Source: a virus
Virus record (IMG/VR): IMGVR_UViG_3300006750_000005
Coordinates: 1-64,000 of that record
Strand: one strand, 5' to 3'
DNA: 64,000 nt
Each line of letters begins with the position of its first letter. Within the stretch, counting starts at the first letter, position 1. The notes beneath the pieces are model-generated. The model had not been told where the DNA came from. It saw only the letters and a program-made list of their open reading frames with translations, and ran no database searches. The translations under genes were made by a program, and so were the position numbers. Shown one piece after another: positions 8,672 to 15,541 of the stretch.

Positions 8672-8901
8672 GCCTTCATAATCTCTAAGTGATCTTCATT
8701 TATATAATCGCACCATGACGCCTCGGCTGACCATACTGCTCTCCATGCCAAATCTTCTCTCGAAATTCTGTGTCGAAGGAGAACAGACTCTTCTCCAACA
8801 TATCTTCTCCAAGACTCTAGCAAGACAGGCATCTCTCCATAAGGATAATCCAAAGTCAATTCATTGTTCAAATTTTCAATATCACCTCGAATTTCTTGCA
8901 T
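8659..8901 (-). CDS. Small W-x-x-Y family protein, 80 aa
   Basis: Clear family member: LLESWRRYVGEES, then AVWSAEASWCDYINEDH. The double tryptophan with Asp-Tyr-Ile is the second signature in its fullest form. Its first bases overlap the end of the upstream copy, inside a short repeated DNA element (TTCTTGCATAACTCTCCCA) also found at the start of the next junction. Confidence 0.65.
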   Translation of the reverse strand: MQEIRGDIENLNNELTLDYPYGEMPVLLESWRRYVGEESVLLRHRISREDLAWRAVWSAEASWCDYINEDHLEIMKACCL

Positions 8902-9106
8902 AACTCTCCCATGATCCCTTCAAATACCATACTGCGTTAACCACTTCATCTGGTGCGGGAGCTAACATCCAAACAACTCCAAACATTGTTCTAGAAGGTG
9001 AAAATTCTTCTCCCATATATCTTCTCCAGGCATCTGCCAACCTAGACATCTCCCCAGAATGTCCCGCCAATATTTCACTGATTTCTTGCATAACTCTCCC
9101 AATCAT
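8882..9106 (-). CDS. Small W-x-x-Y family protein, 74 aa
   Basis: Family signatures LADAWRRYMGEEFS and AVWYLKGSWESYARN. It is closest to the 80-aa neighbour downstream, and both start with MQEI shortly after the first methionine. The real start may be MQEI rather than the upstream Met; the upstream five residues overlap the preceding gene. Confidence 0.65.
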   Translation of the reverse strand: MIGRVMQEISEILAGHSGEMSRLADAWRRYMGEEFSPSRTMFGVVWMLAPAPDEVVNAVWYLKGSWESYARNSR

Positions 9107-9311
9107 CCAACATAGTGTGAGGGCGTTTTAATTGATCTAATACGTCCAAGTATGGAGTATAAACACGCAGGTAATCTTTAATACCGAAATGAACCCTTGT
9201 ATGTGGCCTAACGGCTTCTCCATTATAGTCTACGCCAGGATCATCCCAGCGATCTATCACATATGTTATGTTGCCTGTTTCTACTGCAACATTGTCTAAT
9301 CTAACTAACAT
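9075..9311 (-). CDS. Small W-x-x-Y family protein, 78 aa
   Basis: Only the C-terminal signature is well kept, MLDDWESYARNQ, almost the same ending as the 74-aa neighbour. The first half (VIDRWDDPG) is diverged. It overlaps the downstream copy by 32 bases, so the shared ending lies in duplicated DNA. Confidence 0.6.
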   Translation of the reverse strand: MLVRLDNVAVETGNITYVIDRWDDPGVDYNGEAVRPHTRVHFGIKDYLRVYTPYLDVLDQLKRPHTMLDDWESYARNQ

Positions 9312-9314
9312 GTT

Positions 9315-9674
9315 TTACCCTGGCCATGGAGGACAATTGTGATCTTTTAATGACATGACAGCTTCTTTTAGATCTTCTAAGGCGAATTCACCCTTTTCTA
9401 CATCTTCATCTTTCACAAAACAACAATAACAACTAATTCGAACCTTGTCGTCTTCCGTTGGATGTAATTCAATAATTCCACGGCTATAAGGTCGTGGCGA
9501 GTTCTCATCGCCTTTCACGCGAACTCTAATAACCTTTGTGTATTCGCCAGTGTCTTTGCCTAAAGCTCTTAGCATTGCTCCTGAAGAGTACCATGCATCT
9601 GCAAGTTCATGAACATCATAAACTGGTTTCTCAAGACCATCCAAAGCATTTAAGATTTCTTCATTTGTAATCAT
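9315..9674 (-). CDS. Hypothetical protein in the small-gene array, 119 aa
   Basis: Sits inside the array but is mostly different from it. It begins MITNEEILNALDGLE and has ELADAWYSSGAM, a possible trace of the first family signature. The rest is a beta-rich segment (KVIRVRVKGDE, IIELHP, KVRISCYCC). Function unknown. Confidence 0.6.
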   Translation of the reverse strand: MITNEEILNALDGLEKPVYDVHELADAWYSSGAMLRALGKDTGEYTKVIRVRVKGDENSPRPYSRGIIELHPTEDDKVRISCYCCFVKDEDVEKGEFALEDLKEAVMSLKDHNCPPWPG

Positions 9675-9686
9675 AATATTCCACCT

Positions 9687-9971
9687 TTATATCCCTTTCA
9701 TTATACGAATCATATTCTCCACATAATCCTTCCAAGAAAGATATTGTGGATCAAATATGTTTTCATATGATTCGTCTATGTAATTGCACCAAGATTGCTT
9801 GCATGTCCTGACTGAAGCATCTGCTCTGCTGATTATACCAAAAGGATGAGAAGCAACTTCGCCATCTTCATACCTCTTCCAAGCAATTGTCAACTTTCCA
9901 ATTTCTTCAAGCGGATATGGATATGGATATGGAAACACGTCAACATCTGAAATTGAATCTACTATGAACAT
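9687..9971 (-). CDS. Small W-x-x-Y family protein, 94 aa
   Basis: Family member with LTIAWKRYEDGE and QSWCNYIDESYENI, plus a third echo LSWKDYVEN near the C-terminus. Near the N-terminus is a PYPYPYP run caused by a small in-frame tandem repeat (GGATAT units at about 9918-9935). Its start overlaps the stop of the upstream gene by one base. Confidence 0.65.
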   Translation of the reverse strand: MFIVDSISDVDVFPYPYPYPLEEIGKLTIAWKRYEDGEVASHPFGIISRADASVRTCKQSWCNYIDESYENIFDPQYLSWKDYVENMIRIMKGI

Positions 9972-10276
9972 TATTGAACATACCTGTATTTTAAATAAAA
10001 AATAGATGCAGCATTTTTTAACGGCTGAACATCAACAATCTTGTTCGCAATAAGTTGCGGATAGGCTCTGCGAACAGGAATGGAAATTCTATCAAAACAT
10101 CCAATTCCGTATTCTTCTTCTAAACTATCCTCATTTATATAATTACACCAAGAGTCTTTGATCAAACTCCTTTTGCTGCCAAAGGGCGGGAGTGACTTTT
10201 CTTCTTTTTCAAAATTAGACCAATCAGAAATTACATTTATTACGATTGGACTGTTGTATTTATTTATTTCACTCAT
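9971..10276 (-). CDS. Small W-x-x-Y family protein, 101 aa
   Basis: Family signatures are ISDWSNFEKEEKS and KDSWCNYINEDSLEE. The C-terminal third has RISIPVRRAYPQLI, which also appears in degraded form just upstream, so this extension was duplicated too. The ATG overlaps that remnant's stop. Function unknown. Confidence 0.65.
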   Translation of the reverse strand: MSEINKYNSPIVINVISDWSNFEKEEKSLPPFGSKRSLIKDSWCNYINEDSLEEEYGIGCFDRISIPVRRAYPQLIANKIVDVQPLKNAASIFYLKYRYVQ

Positions 10277-10347
10277 GATTGAGTATCAGTTGTGGATAAA
10301 CTCTACGCATTAAAGGCAATGTAATGCCAATGCACCAAATATGATAA
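10267..10347 (-). pseudogene. Decayed copy of a W-x-x-Y family C-terminus
   Basis: A 26-codon open stretch with no start codon of its own reads ITLPLMRRVYPQLI, matching ISIPVRRAYPQLI of the intact gene next to it. It is preceded by a stop. This is best explained as the remains of a tandem copy. Confidence 0.5.
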
Positions 10348-10372
10348 TTCTAAATATTCCATAATTCATAAC

Positions 10373-10603
10373 TCATTCTGGGTATAACAATTCTATGATT
10401 TCATAATAATCTTGATCTATAAAATCGCACCAAGAACCTCTAATCGACCATGATGAACTGGTATGGCTCGCAGTTTTTTGTGCTTTGTCGCATTCCTCAA
10501 ATCTACTCCAAGCATACATCGCACTCGTTATGGAGGAGGACTTAAACTCCAACACACATGTGCTCCACTCTCCAAGAAATATTTCATAGCAGGGATTAAT
10601 CAT
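10373..10603 (-). CDS. Small W-x-x-Y family protein, 76 aa
   Basis: Signatures YAWSRFEECD and RGSWCDFIDQDYYEII; here Phe replaces Tyr at both signature positions, a conservative change. It overlaps the upstream copy by eight bases. Function unknown. Confidence 0.65.
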   Translation of the reverse strand: MINPCYEIFLGEWSTCVLEFKSSSITSAMYAWSRFEECDKAQKTASHTSSSWSIRGSWCDFIDQDYYEIIELLYPE

Positions 10604-10832
10604 TTAATTTTCCCTCCATATAACTTTCCCAATTGTCTATAATAAAAACATTCTTTGGCAACGTATAGGTGCAAAAAATGGGATCACAAATAAGTGTTCC
10701 CCATGCATGAACAGATTCATTTATAGAGGCGAGTGGCAACCGGCTACGTGGAACTCCCCACCAATATCTCGCCACATCTCTCGCCGCTCTCGCTTCCCGC
10801 TTCTTTCTTCTTCTACGAGTTGAATTAACCAT
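10596..10832 (-). CDS. Small W-x-x-Y family protein with basic N-terminus, 78 aa
   Basis: Begins MVNSTRRRRKKREAR, a strongly basic leader identical in the next copy upstream. Later parts keep VHAWGTL and IIDNWESYMEG. Its start overlaps the stop of the neighbour by eight bases, inside a 46-bp exact direct repeat. The basic leader might bind nucleic acid; nothing else points to a function. Confidence 0.65.
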   Translation of the reverse strand: MVNSTRRRRKKREARAARDVARYWWGVPRSRLPLASINESVHAWGTLICDPIFCTYTLPKNVFIIDNWESYMEGKLND

Positions 10833-10840
10833 CTATATAA
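10795..10840. repeat. 46-bp direct repeat, copy 1
   Basis: Identical over 46 bp to 11087-11132. Both copies span the end of one small gene (IDG or its equivalent) and the start and basic leader of the next. Perfect identity points to a recent duplication. Confidence 0.9.
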
Positions 10841-11124
10841 GTTCCCCAATCTCTCAGAAGCTCTTTCATTGAAAAATGCGGTCGCCATAACGGATTCGGT
10901 CTTTCATTAATGGAATATCTTTCCCATCCGTTAATTTGACAAAGTATACTGCGTCTGGATTGAGAAAGAAGACTGCTATAACGATAACCATAGTCATCGC
11001 ATTCAAAAATCATCAAAGCTGCATGCTCTTTAGTTTCGCGATTCGTTTTTTTATGTTCATTATGCAATTGCTCTACACGACGAGCCTCCCGCTTCTTTCT
11101 TCTTCTACGAGTTGAATTAACCAT
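10825..11124 (-). CDS. Small W-x-x-Y family protein with basic N-terminus, 99 aa
   Basis: Shares the first 15 residues with its downstream neighbour, then diverges. INGWERYSINERP and LLRDWGTYIDG are the two family signatures. It follows the decayed copy at 11117-11342, whose last codons overlap this ATG. Confidence 0.65.
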   Translation of the reverse strand: MVNSTRRRRKKREARRVEQLHNEHKKTNRETKEHAALMIFECDDYGYRYSSLLSQSRRSILCQINGWERYSINERPNPLWRPHFSMKELLRDWGTYIDG

Positions 11125-11132
11125 CTATATAA
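11087..11132. repeat. 46-bp direct repeat, copy 2
   Basis: Second copy of the repeat at 10795-10840, offset by 292 bp, close to the size of one array gene. Confidence 0.9.
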
Positions 11133-11342
11133 TTTTCCCAATCGTCCATAATTTCTTTTGTTAGATTGTTGGGATGCCTTTCATTATCATGTCACTCACT
11201 GTTCCGCCCACCATAAAAAATGATTTTCCTCACCAACATACTTGCACCACGAATTATTCAGCGACCAGGAAGTCCGACTTGCTCGCATAGCATGAGAAAA
11301 TAAAAGACAATCATTCTTGCTAAATATGCACCAAGAATACAT
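11117..11342 (-). pseudogene. Frame-broken W-x-x-Y family gene
   Basis: From an ATG at 11342 a 48-codon frame reads SWSLNNSWCKYVGEENHF, a good second signature, then stops at 11196. In another frame further on, NERHPNNLTKEIMDDW followed by ENYIDG matches NERPNPLW...LLRDWGTYIDG of the next gene. The two pieces together look like one array gene split by a frameshift. The first part could still be translated as a short protein. Confidence 0.6.
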
Positions 11343-11346
11343 TGCT

Positions 11347-11691
11347 CTACTTGTTGTCATCACTCATCATTCCATTAAGATCATCTGCCAATGACTCAGC
11401 CAATATCCACCCCAAAGCATTTGGTCGCAATCTGGCAACGGGGGAAATGACATCTGCTCTGTCTGTGAAATGCGGATCTAAAGATCCTTGCTTCCATAAA
11501 TCAGCTACAGTAACGCCATAATAAACTAATAATTTACGCCCCTCGTATGTCGTACAATCTTCGTACTTAAGCTCAATCATTACGACATTACCTTCCTCTT
11601 TTACTGTAATGATTTCGTACTTATCAGGATTGGGGTTTGGAGCGGGCGCAGAAACGCCGGAAGAAGATCTTCTAAATGGACCGATGCCCAT
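11347..11691 (-). CDS. Hypothetical protein, 114 aa
   Basis: Start placed at the ATG giving MGIGPFRRSSSGVSAP, with AAGGG nine bases upstream and the preceding gene ending just before. A Pro/Asn linker (APAPNPNPDKYE) is followed by a compact alpha/beta region with CTTYEGRKLLVYYGVTV and a conserved-looking RPNALGWILA. The family is not recognised. It overlaps nothing and precedes the broken array gene. Confidence 0.65.
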   Translation of the reverse strand: MGIGPFRRSSSGVSAPAPNPNPDKYEIITVKEEGNVVMIELKYEDCTTYEGRKLLVYYGVTVADLWKQGSLDPHFTDRADVISPVARLRPNALGWILAESLADDLNGMMSDDNK

Positions 11692-11695
11692 AATA

Positions 11696-12076
11696 CTAGC
11701 CCTTATTAGCAATGATGATTTTGTAGCTCGACACATTAGGCAATCCCAACATATCTCTAATCTCACCTATTGTATCAGAATATGCATTTAGCCAAAAGTG
11801 ATCTTTGTCTGAATGTACATAATTTTCATATTCAAAGGAAGTCTTCTTTCCCTCTAGATTACCCCAATTGCCCTGTATTTTCTCGGAGTCAGAAACGACT
11901 ATATGAGGAGGAGCGGTTGGAATGGTGTAAGAAACGTTCTTAGGGATAAGCTTAACATAATATTCAACTATATCCTTGTCTACCTCGACAACGACAACAG
12001 GGGGCTTCTTGAATCGCAAGAAGCCCACAGACTTATGCCTCACTGATTCACTGAACAGCCACTCTTTGAATTTCAT
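11696..12076 (-). CDS. Hypothetical protein with capsid-targeting-like N-terminus, 126 aa
   Basis: Begins MKFKEWLFSE, one of the clearest examples of the shared N-terminal motif in this window (M-K-x-F/W-x-x-W/F-L-x-E). In T4 such leaders target proteins into the prohead and are cut after Glu by gp21. The remaining part is a soluble beta-rich domain (PPVVVVEVDKDIVEYYVKLI) of unknown family. AGGATAA precedes the ATG. Confidence 0.7.
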   Translation of the reverse strand: MKFKEWLFSESVRHKSVGFLRFKKPPVVVVEVDKDIVEYYVKLIPKNVSYTIPTAPPHIVVSDSEKIQGNWGNLEGKKTSFEYENYVHSDKDHFWLNAYSDTIGEIRDMLGLPNVSSYKIIIANKG

Positions 12077-12084
12077 CTTTAAAA

Positions 12085-12393
12085 TTATCCTGCTTGGGTT
12101 TGCTGCCTAAGAAGATTTACGTATCTCATTCTTTCGCCTGCGTCTGGATACAAAGTCATAATTACATCTCCCAAAATCTTAAATCTCTGATTTGGATCGA
12201 GAGTTGATGCCTTTGCCTGCAATTGTGATAAGAAGTAATCTTCTTTAGCTCCCATGGCTCCTACGCTTTTGTTTGCGTAACGCATGTCGTTTTCTGGTGG
12301 AGCAGCTTGAGCACCAGCAGGTGCAGCCCCAGCATTACTTGGATTTTGCCCTGTGGAGTCTAATTCTACGATATGTTGTTGGAAACTTTTCAT
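12085..12393 (-). CDS. Hypothetical protein with capsid-targeting-like N-terminus, 102 aa
   Basis: The ATG at 12393 gives MKSFQQHIVELDS, with the LxE-like site I-V-E. An Ala/Pro-rich linker (NAGAAPAGAQAAPPE) follows, then an alpha-helical C-terminus ending in LLRQQTQAG. An upstream Met (MCM) is possible. Family not recognised; a structural or internal head protein is an inference from the leader and linker. Confidence 0.65.
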   Translation of the reverse strand: MKSFQQHIVELDSTGQNPSNAGAAPAGAQAAPPENDMRYANKSVGAMGAKEDYFLSQLQAKASTLDPNQRFKILGDVIMTLYPDAGERMRYVNLLRQQTQAG

Positions 12394-12412
12394 ACACATA
12401 TCTAGCCTATTG

Positions 12413-12420
12413 ACTAAATA
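12413..12420 (+). promoter_or_regulatory. Late-promoter-like box ACTAAATA
   Basis: Resembles the T4 late box TATAAATA. It ends exactly five bases before the ATG at 12426, so a T4-type start would fall on the A of ATG. No Shine-Dalgarno is present. Confidence 0.5.
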
Positions 12421-12425
12421 AATAC

Positions 12426-12722
12426 ATGAAATTCAAACTGTGGCTAGAAAATACATCAAAATTTCGATACATCGGACAATGTGACCGATTGAGAAAATGT
12501 GGTGGAGAGGATAATTGGCAGGAAATGATGGCTAAAAAACAGCCTGTCACAAAAGAAGAATTCGAATCTGCCTGCGATGTGTCTCCTTTATTAGATGAAG
12601 ACGAAACATTAGATGGCTGGCTATCAGGAAATAAAGATCACGCTTTCTTCAAAAGTGTGTGGGAAAGGAGCCCAGCCTACTTCATTCAAACCCATGGGTT
12701 TGAATTCATATTCTCAACTTAA
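12426..12722 (+). CDS. Hypothetical protein with capsid-targeting-like N-terminus, 98 aa
   Basis: Begins MKFKLWLEN. The rest is a small mostly helical acidic protein with CDRLRKCGGEDNW. It converges with the GT4 gene and overlaps its end by nine bases. It likely starts on a leaderless message from the box at 12413-12420. Confidence 0.65.
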   Translation: MKFKLWLENTSKFRYIGQCDRLRKCGGEDNWQEMMAKKQPVTKEEFESACDVSPLLDEDETLDGWLSGNKDHAFFKSVWERSPAYFIQTHGFEFIFST

Positions 12723-13700
12723 TCCTTTATATACAGCCTCAATGTCGTCAGAGATAACACCCCAATCCAAATCTCTCATTGTATCAAAGCCATTTTGGAT
12801 CATATTGTAATACCTCACCTTATCTTCGTATAGGGCGTTTATATTTTTAACAATCAAATCAGGATCTCTTTCGTCCAGCAGAACACAATTGTCATCTGTG
12901 GCGTATTCTTTAGGACCACGAGAGTTGACGCCCACAACTGGCGTTCCTAGACACATGCTCTCCGCTATAACACGGCACCATGTCTCAAACTTGCTTGTGT
13001 GTAGCATTATCGTAGATGAAGCGATTAATTCGCACTTTTCGGCAAATGGTGGATCAAAGAAAAACTCATCGCAAATTAAATCATCATTCTTCTGAGCAGC
13101 TACCAATCTAGTGTTCCATCCCTTCATCCTCTTGAACACTTCCTGCATCAATGGAATGTCTTTAAGAATGTTGAAATACGAAGCCAAAAACACTAATGTG
13201 GGGCGTTTAAAATTTTTATTTAAATCGCTATGTTGGTTGAACTTGTCGAAATCAATTCCATATGGAATCTTAACCACTTCACAATCATGCTTAGCCTTAA
13301 GAATCTTCTTCAATGGCTCATTATGCACAATAAACCTTGTCTTGTCATAAAGCCTGTCTATTATCTCATTGAACTGAGGCTGTATGAGTTTGTCATACAT
13401 CTGACAGAAGTGAACTGTATTGTCATGCTTAATTAACTCCACCTCAAAAAGAGACGATAACCCAGCACTTACAATCAGGTCGTATTCAGAAAAGTCTCTT
13501 TCAGACAAGTCTGTCTTGTCTTGCTTTAGGACTCTATTTTTAAAATGAATTAAAGGATGTTCCCATTCTTCGCAGTTTGATTCGCAGGACGCGAACACAT
13601 CCACTTCGTGACCACACTCTTTGAGGATTGATATGTTTTTGTTGATCCCTCTTGTGCCACCAGAATTGGCAAGGTCATTTTGAATGAAGGCTATTTTCAT
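12714..13700 (-). CDS. Glycosyltransferase, GT4 (group 1) type
   Basis: A GT-B fold enzyme. The N-terminus MKIAFIQNDLANSGGTRGI is the usual first strand with the Gly-rich loop. The C-terminal half has the nucleotide-sugar site HTSKFETWCRVIAESMCLGTPVV, which matches the E-x7-E motif of GT4, then GPKEYATDDNCVLL. At 328 residues it is a little shorter than typical members, with a reduced N-terminal domain. Sugar and acceptor are not readable; modification of virion, DNA or host surface glycans are all possible. It is followed by no gene on its strand for the array and preceded by the tmRNA terminator. Confidence 0.8.
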   Translation of the reverse strand: MKIAFIQNDLANSGGTRGINKNISILKECGHEVDVFASCESNCEEWEHPLIHFKNRVLKQDKTDLSERDFSEYDLIVSAGLSSLFEVELIKHDNTVHFCQMYDKLIQPQFNEIIDRLYDKTRFIVHNEPLKKILKAKHDCEVVKIPYGIDFDKFNQHSDLNKNFKRPTLVFLASYFNILKDIPLMQEVFKRMKGWNTRLVAAQKNDDLICDEFFFDPPFAEKCELIASSTIMLHTSKFETWCRVIAESMCLGTPVVGVNSRGPKEYATDDNCVLLDERDPDLIVKNINALYEDKVRYYNMIQNGFDTMRDLDWGVISDDIEAVYKGLS

Positions 13701-13725
13701 AATCTAAATTAGTATTTAAAATAAA

Positions 13726-13759
13726 AAACGCCGACCATCTACAAAGATGGTCGGCGTTT
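13726..13759 (-). terminator. Terminator of the tmRNA gene (works in both directions)
   Basis: A perfect 15-bp stem, AAACGCCGACCATCT with its complement, around a 4-base loop, with A/T tracts on both sides. It lies directly after the tmRNA 3' end. Confidence 0.85.
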
Positions 13760-13763
13760 ATAG

Positions 13764-14123
13764 TGGAGATGGAGGACATCGAAATCCTCGTCCTTAACTA
13801 CAAACTTCACAAATGTCTACGTGCGTATTTCTTGTTCAATCTTACCTAGTCACAGCACAAGAACAAAGCTGTTTTAAGGCCAGTAAAATCTAATCTTACT
13901 CAAAGCGTATTCACAAGACTTTGAGAGTAGTCAATTTTTGCGACAAGACTTCAGACCCCATTAACTAAGGGTTCATTGTCCTGGGTTACTTATTTCTAAG
14001 CAGCCATTGAAAAATTTTCATTTGTAACAAATAAAAATGTAAGCCAGATTTTTAAGTGGCCATCTGGCCAACCACTGCACGCAATTTGTGGGTTAAATAG
14101 CAAGTCGAAACCAATTCATCCCC
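13764..14123 (-). ncRNA. ssrA: Transfer-messenger RNA (tmRNA)
   Basis: The 5' end GGGGATG pairs with CATCTCC near the 3' end to make the 7-bp acceptor stem (one G-U), followed by discriminator A and an encoded CTA, so CCA would need editing or addition. AATTGGTTTCGAC matches the conserved D-arm-like start, and GAGGATTTCGATGTCCTC is the T-arm with an 8-base instead of 7-base loop. Internally, a reading frame gives the tag VTNENFSMAA and stop (13996-14028), comparable with the E. coli tag ANDENYALAA. The length of 360 nt is typical. tmRNA rescues stalled ribosomes and marks the nascent protein for Clp proteolysis. The gene lies just downstream of a small gene and a GAAACCG hairpin and was probably processed from a longer transcript. 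Confidence 0.92.
13996..14028 (-). other. tmRNA tag reading frame, VTNENFSMAA
   Basis: Ten codons and TAG within the tmRNA. The N-E-N-F core and the A-A end align with known tags; the third-last residue is Met instead of Leu. The resume codon is assumed to be GTT by alignment with other tags. Confidence 0.8.
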
Positions 14124-14128
14124 TTGCT

Positions 14129-14148
14129 GAAACCGCCGAAACGGTTTC
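14129..14148 (-). other. Hairpin just upstream of the tmRNA
   Basis: GAAACCG and CGGTTTC form a 7-bp stem five bases before the mature 5' end. It may be part of the precursor removed by RNase P. Confidence 0.4.
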
Positions 14149-14176
14149 GTTACTCATCCTACACATGGCAGGTGAG

Positions 14177-14365
14177 CTAATCCATCGAACGATCAATTGA
14201 ATTCTTTGCAATACGACGTTCAGCCCTATTGGTAATTCTCTTGGTATTCTCTGAATTATGTTTTCCTTGTTTTGTACTAGGACAATTCATTCCAGAGCCA
14301 TTGCCGTAACGACGACTCCAGTAATCATATCCTGGTCCTTTGCTTCCCTTATTAGTTCTGCTCAT
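14177..14365 (-). CDS. Small conserved phage protein, 62 aa
   Basis: Begins MSRTNKGSKGPGYDYWSRR, a Gly/Arg-rich start that recurs in small proteins of unrelated large phages as I recall it. The C-terminus is basic (KRITNRAERRIAKN), suggesting nucleic-acid contact. No catalytic motif. It lies immediately upstream of the tmRNA and may share its transcript. Confidence 0.7.
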   Translation of the reverse strand: MSRTNKGSKGPGYDYWSRRYGNGSGMNCPSTKQGKHNSENTKRITNRAERRIAKNSIDRSMD

Positions 14366-14406
14366 ATATTAAGTATACTCCACAGTCGCTAATTTGTCAA
14401 TAATAT

Positions 14407-14592
14407 TTAATCGCCACGAAAAAGTTCGTAAAGTAACCTTACTCCAAAAAACGCCATAAATAACCCAAGAGTAGAACCAAGTATTGCAAATGGAATGTCT
14501 CCAGAAATGCCTATACTAACAGCAGACCATGCCATGCATGACCCTACAATAGTCAAAAATATTGATGTTACGTAACTCGCTAATTTGTCCAT
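14407..14592 (-). CDS. Small membrane protein, 61 aa
   Basis: The ATG at 14592 gives MDKLASYVTSIFL, overlapping the end of the upstream gene, which is the usual coupling here. Two hydrophobic spans can be seen, from about residue 6 to 25 and from 31 to 53, ending in a charged LLYELFRGD. A holin-like or other inner-membrane role is possible but not shown. Confidence 0.6.
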   Translation of the reverse strand: MDKLASYVTSIFLTIVGSCMAWSAVSIGISGDIPFAILGSTLGLFMAFFGVRLLYELFRGD

Positions 14593-14813
14593 CCACCCTG
14601 CCCCACCTGCTCTGTTGGCTCTGTCTGCTCCACTGGCTGGCACGTAGGATTACTCCACACCCGCTCTGTCTGCTCCATCTGTTCTATTTTTTGCTCTAGA
14701 TCTTCAATCTTGTTTTCATTTTCTTGAGCCATATCGCAACCTCTCCAAATGCACAAAAACAAGATGATAAAAATTATGCATCCACAACCGCCACCATCAG
14801 TTTCATCACTCAT
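14580..14813 (-). CDS. Small membrane-anchored coiled-coil protein, 77 aa
   Basis: MSDETDGGGCGC is followed by a single hydrophobic span (IIFIILFLCIW), then a short coiled coil NKIEDLEQKIEQMEQTE and a repetitive Gln/Glu/Pro/Thr tail (PVEQTEPTEQVGQ). GGAGG precedes the start. The topology with one membrane span and a coiled coil would fit a small lysis accessory protein (spanin-like), but the evidence is weak. Confidence 0.6.
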   Translation of the reverse strand: MSDETDGGGCGCIIFIILFLCIWRGCDMAQENENKIEDLEQKIEQMEQTERVWSNPTCQPVEQTEPTEQVGQGGWTN

Positions 14814-14835
14814 TGTTGGTTCCTCCTATAAAATT

Positions 14836-14865
14836 GCACCAACCCCTGGAACCAGGAGTTGGTGC
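14836..14865 (-). terminator. Hairpin between small membrane genes, possible terminator
   Basis: GCACCAAC with CCTGG on one side and the matching strand on the other make a 14-bp stem including one G-T pair, followed on the minus strand by AATTTTAT. A second, weaker Gly-codon-poor hairpin (CTTGC...GCAAG) lies at about 14872-14900. Attenuation between neighbouring genes is possible. Confidence 0.45.
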
Positions 14866-14921
14866 CGATTCTCGCTTGCGGTGAGCATGCGAGCAAGCTA
14901 GGCATTGCACCTAACCCATTC

Positions 14922-15119
14922 TTACTTTGAAGCCACAAGCACCTGCCCTACAATCATGCACGCCACAACCCCTATGTGATGATAAAGGTTGTACCAAAGA
15001 TGATACATCTCACACCAAAACATAGATGTTGGCTCTGTTACTGGCACTGGACATATAAAGTACAACCAAATACCATAGAGAAAGCCAAACAAAATTAACA
15101 GCAGTCCTACCAATTTCAT
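14922..15119 (-). CDS. Small membrane protein, 65 aa
   Basis: Starts MKLVGLLLILFGFLYGIWLYF at 15119, two bases after the stop of the lipoprotein gene. A first hydrophobic span is followed by a short periplasmic-like loop and a second span HIGVVACMIVGQVLV. A longer frame through this region that starts further upstream is out of frame with the lipoprotein and was not used. Confidence 0.6.
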   Translation of the reverse strand: MKLVGLLLILFGFLYGIWLYFICPVPVTEPTSMFWCEMYHLWYNLYHHIGVVACMIVGQVLVASK

Positions 15120-15120
15120 T

Positions 15121-15411
15121 TTATTTCCTATCTGTTTCTTTTGGAAGAAGTTCCATTGTCTTTTTAGCTTCTTGAACCTCTGCGTGCAATGCATCTGTAA
15201 AACTTTTAATAGATGCATCCATTTCTTCTTGAGTAAGCATTCTAGATTCTGGAATTTCTGGGGCAGGAGGAATTGGACCATGTGCAACAAAATCATCTGG
15301 CACAATCTGACTAGAAACTGGGGTAATGACTTCTGGCTCAGTAACCTCTGCTGGTCTACAACCACACACACACAAAGTTAACATAACGATAGCAAAAATT
15401 CTTTTCATCAC
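15121..15411 (-). CDS. Lipoprotein, 96 aa
   Basis: MMKRIFAIVMLTLCVCGC is a lipoprotein signal peptide with the Cys of a lipobox-like VCGC (less usual than LxGC). After a Pro/Glu-rich linker (RPAEVTEPEV, PIPPAPEIPE) comes a helix with QEEMDASIKSFTDALHAE. With the adjacent small membrane proteins it could belong to a lysis cassette as an outer-membrane spanin. This is inference. Confidence 0.65.
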   Translation of the reverse strand: MMKRIFAIVMLTLCVCGCRPAEVTEPEVITPVSSQIVPDDFVAHGPIPPAPEIPESRMLTQEEMDASIKSFTDALHAEVQEAKKTMELLPKETDRK

Positions 15412-15437
15412 AAAACTCTCTCATTTGTTTGTAGGAA

Positions 15438-15517
15438 GTGACGACCGCTAGGAAGGAGGTCTTGCGGTCGTCACCGAGACTGGCGAGCATTGGGGGGGCG
15501 GGTATGCTCACTGTCTC
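15438..15517. other. Two strong hairpins in the leader of the lipoprotein gene
   Basis: Positions 15438-15448 and 15464-15474 pair perfectly over 11 bp (GTGACGACCGC). Next to it, GAGAC and GAGCAT at 15476-15490 pair with ATGCTC and GTCTC at 15504-15517, enclosing a run of seven G. The minus-strand leader of the lipoprotein would fold strongly; on the plus strand the second hairpin is followed by seven T and could act as a terminator. GC content is well above the surroundings. Confidence 0.5.
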
Positions 15518-15541
15518 TTTTTTTGTTTCATCTATCAAACT

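Noticed and set aside
14922-15371. 149-codon frame across two small membrane genes
   Set aside because: Its first part is out of frame with the lipoprotein gene, whose signal peptide and lipobox are clear. Only the last 65 codons from 15119 look real.
15356-15538. 60-codon minus-strand frame over the hairpin leader
   Set aside because: It runs through two strong hairpins, overlaps the lipoprotein start and shows no protein features.
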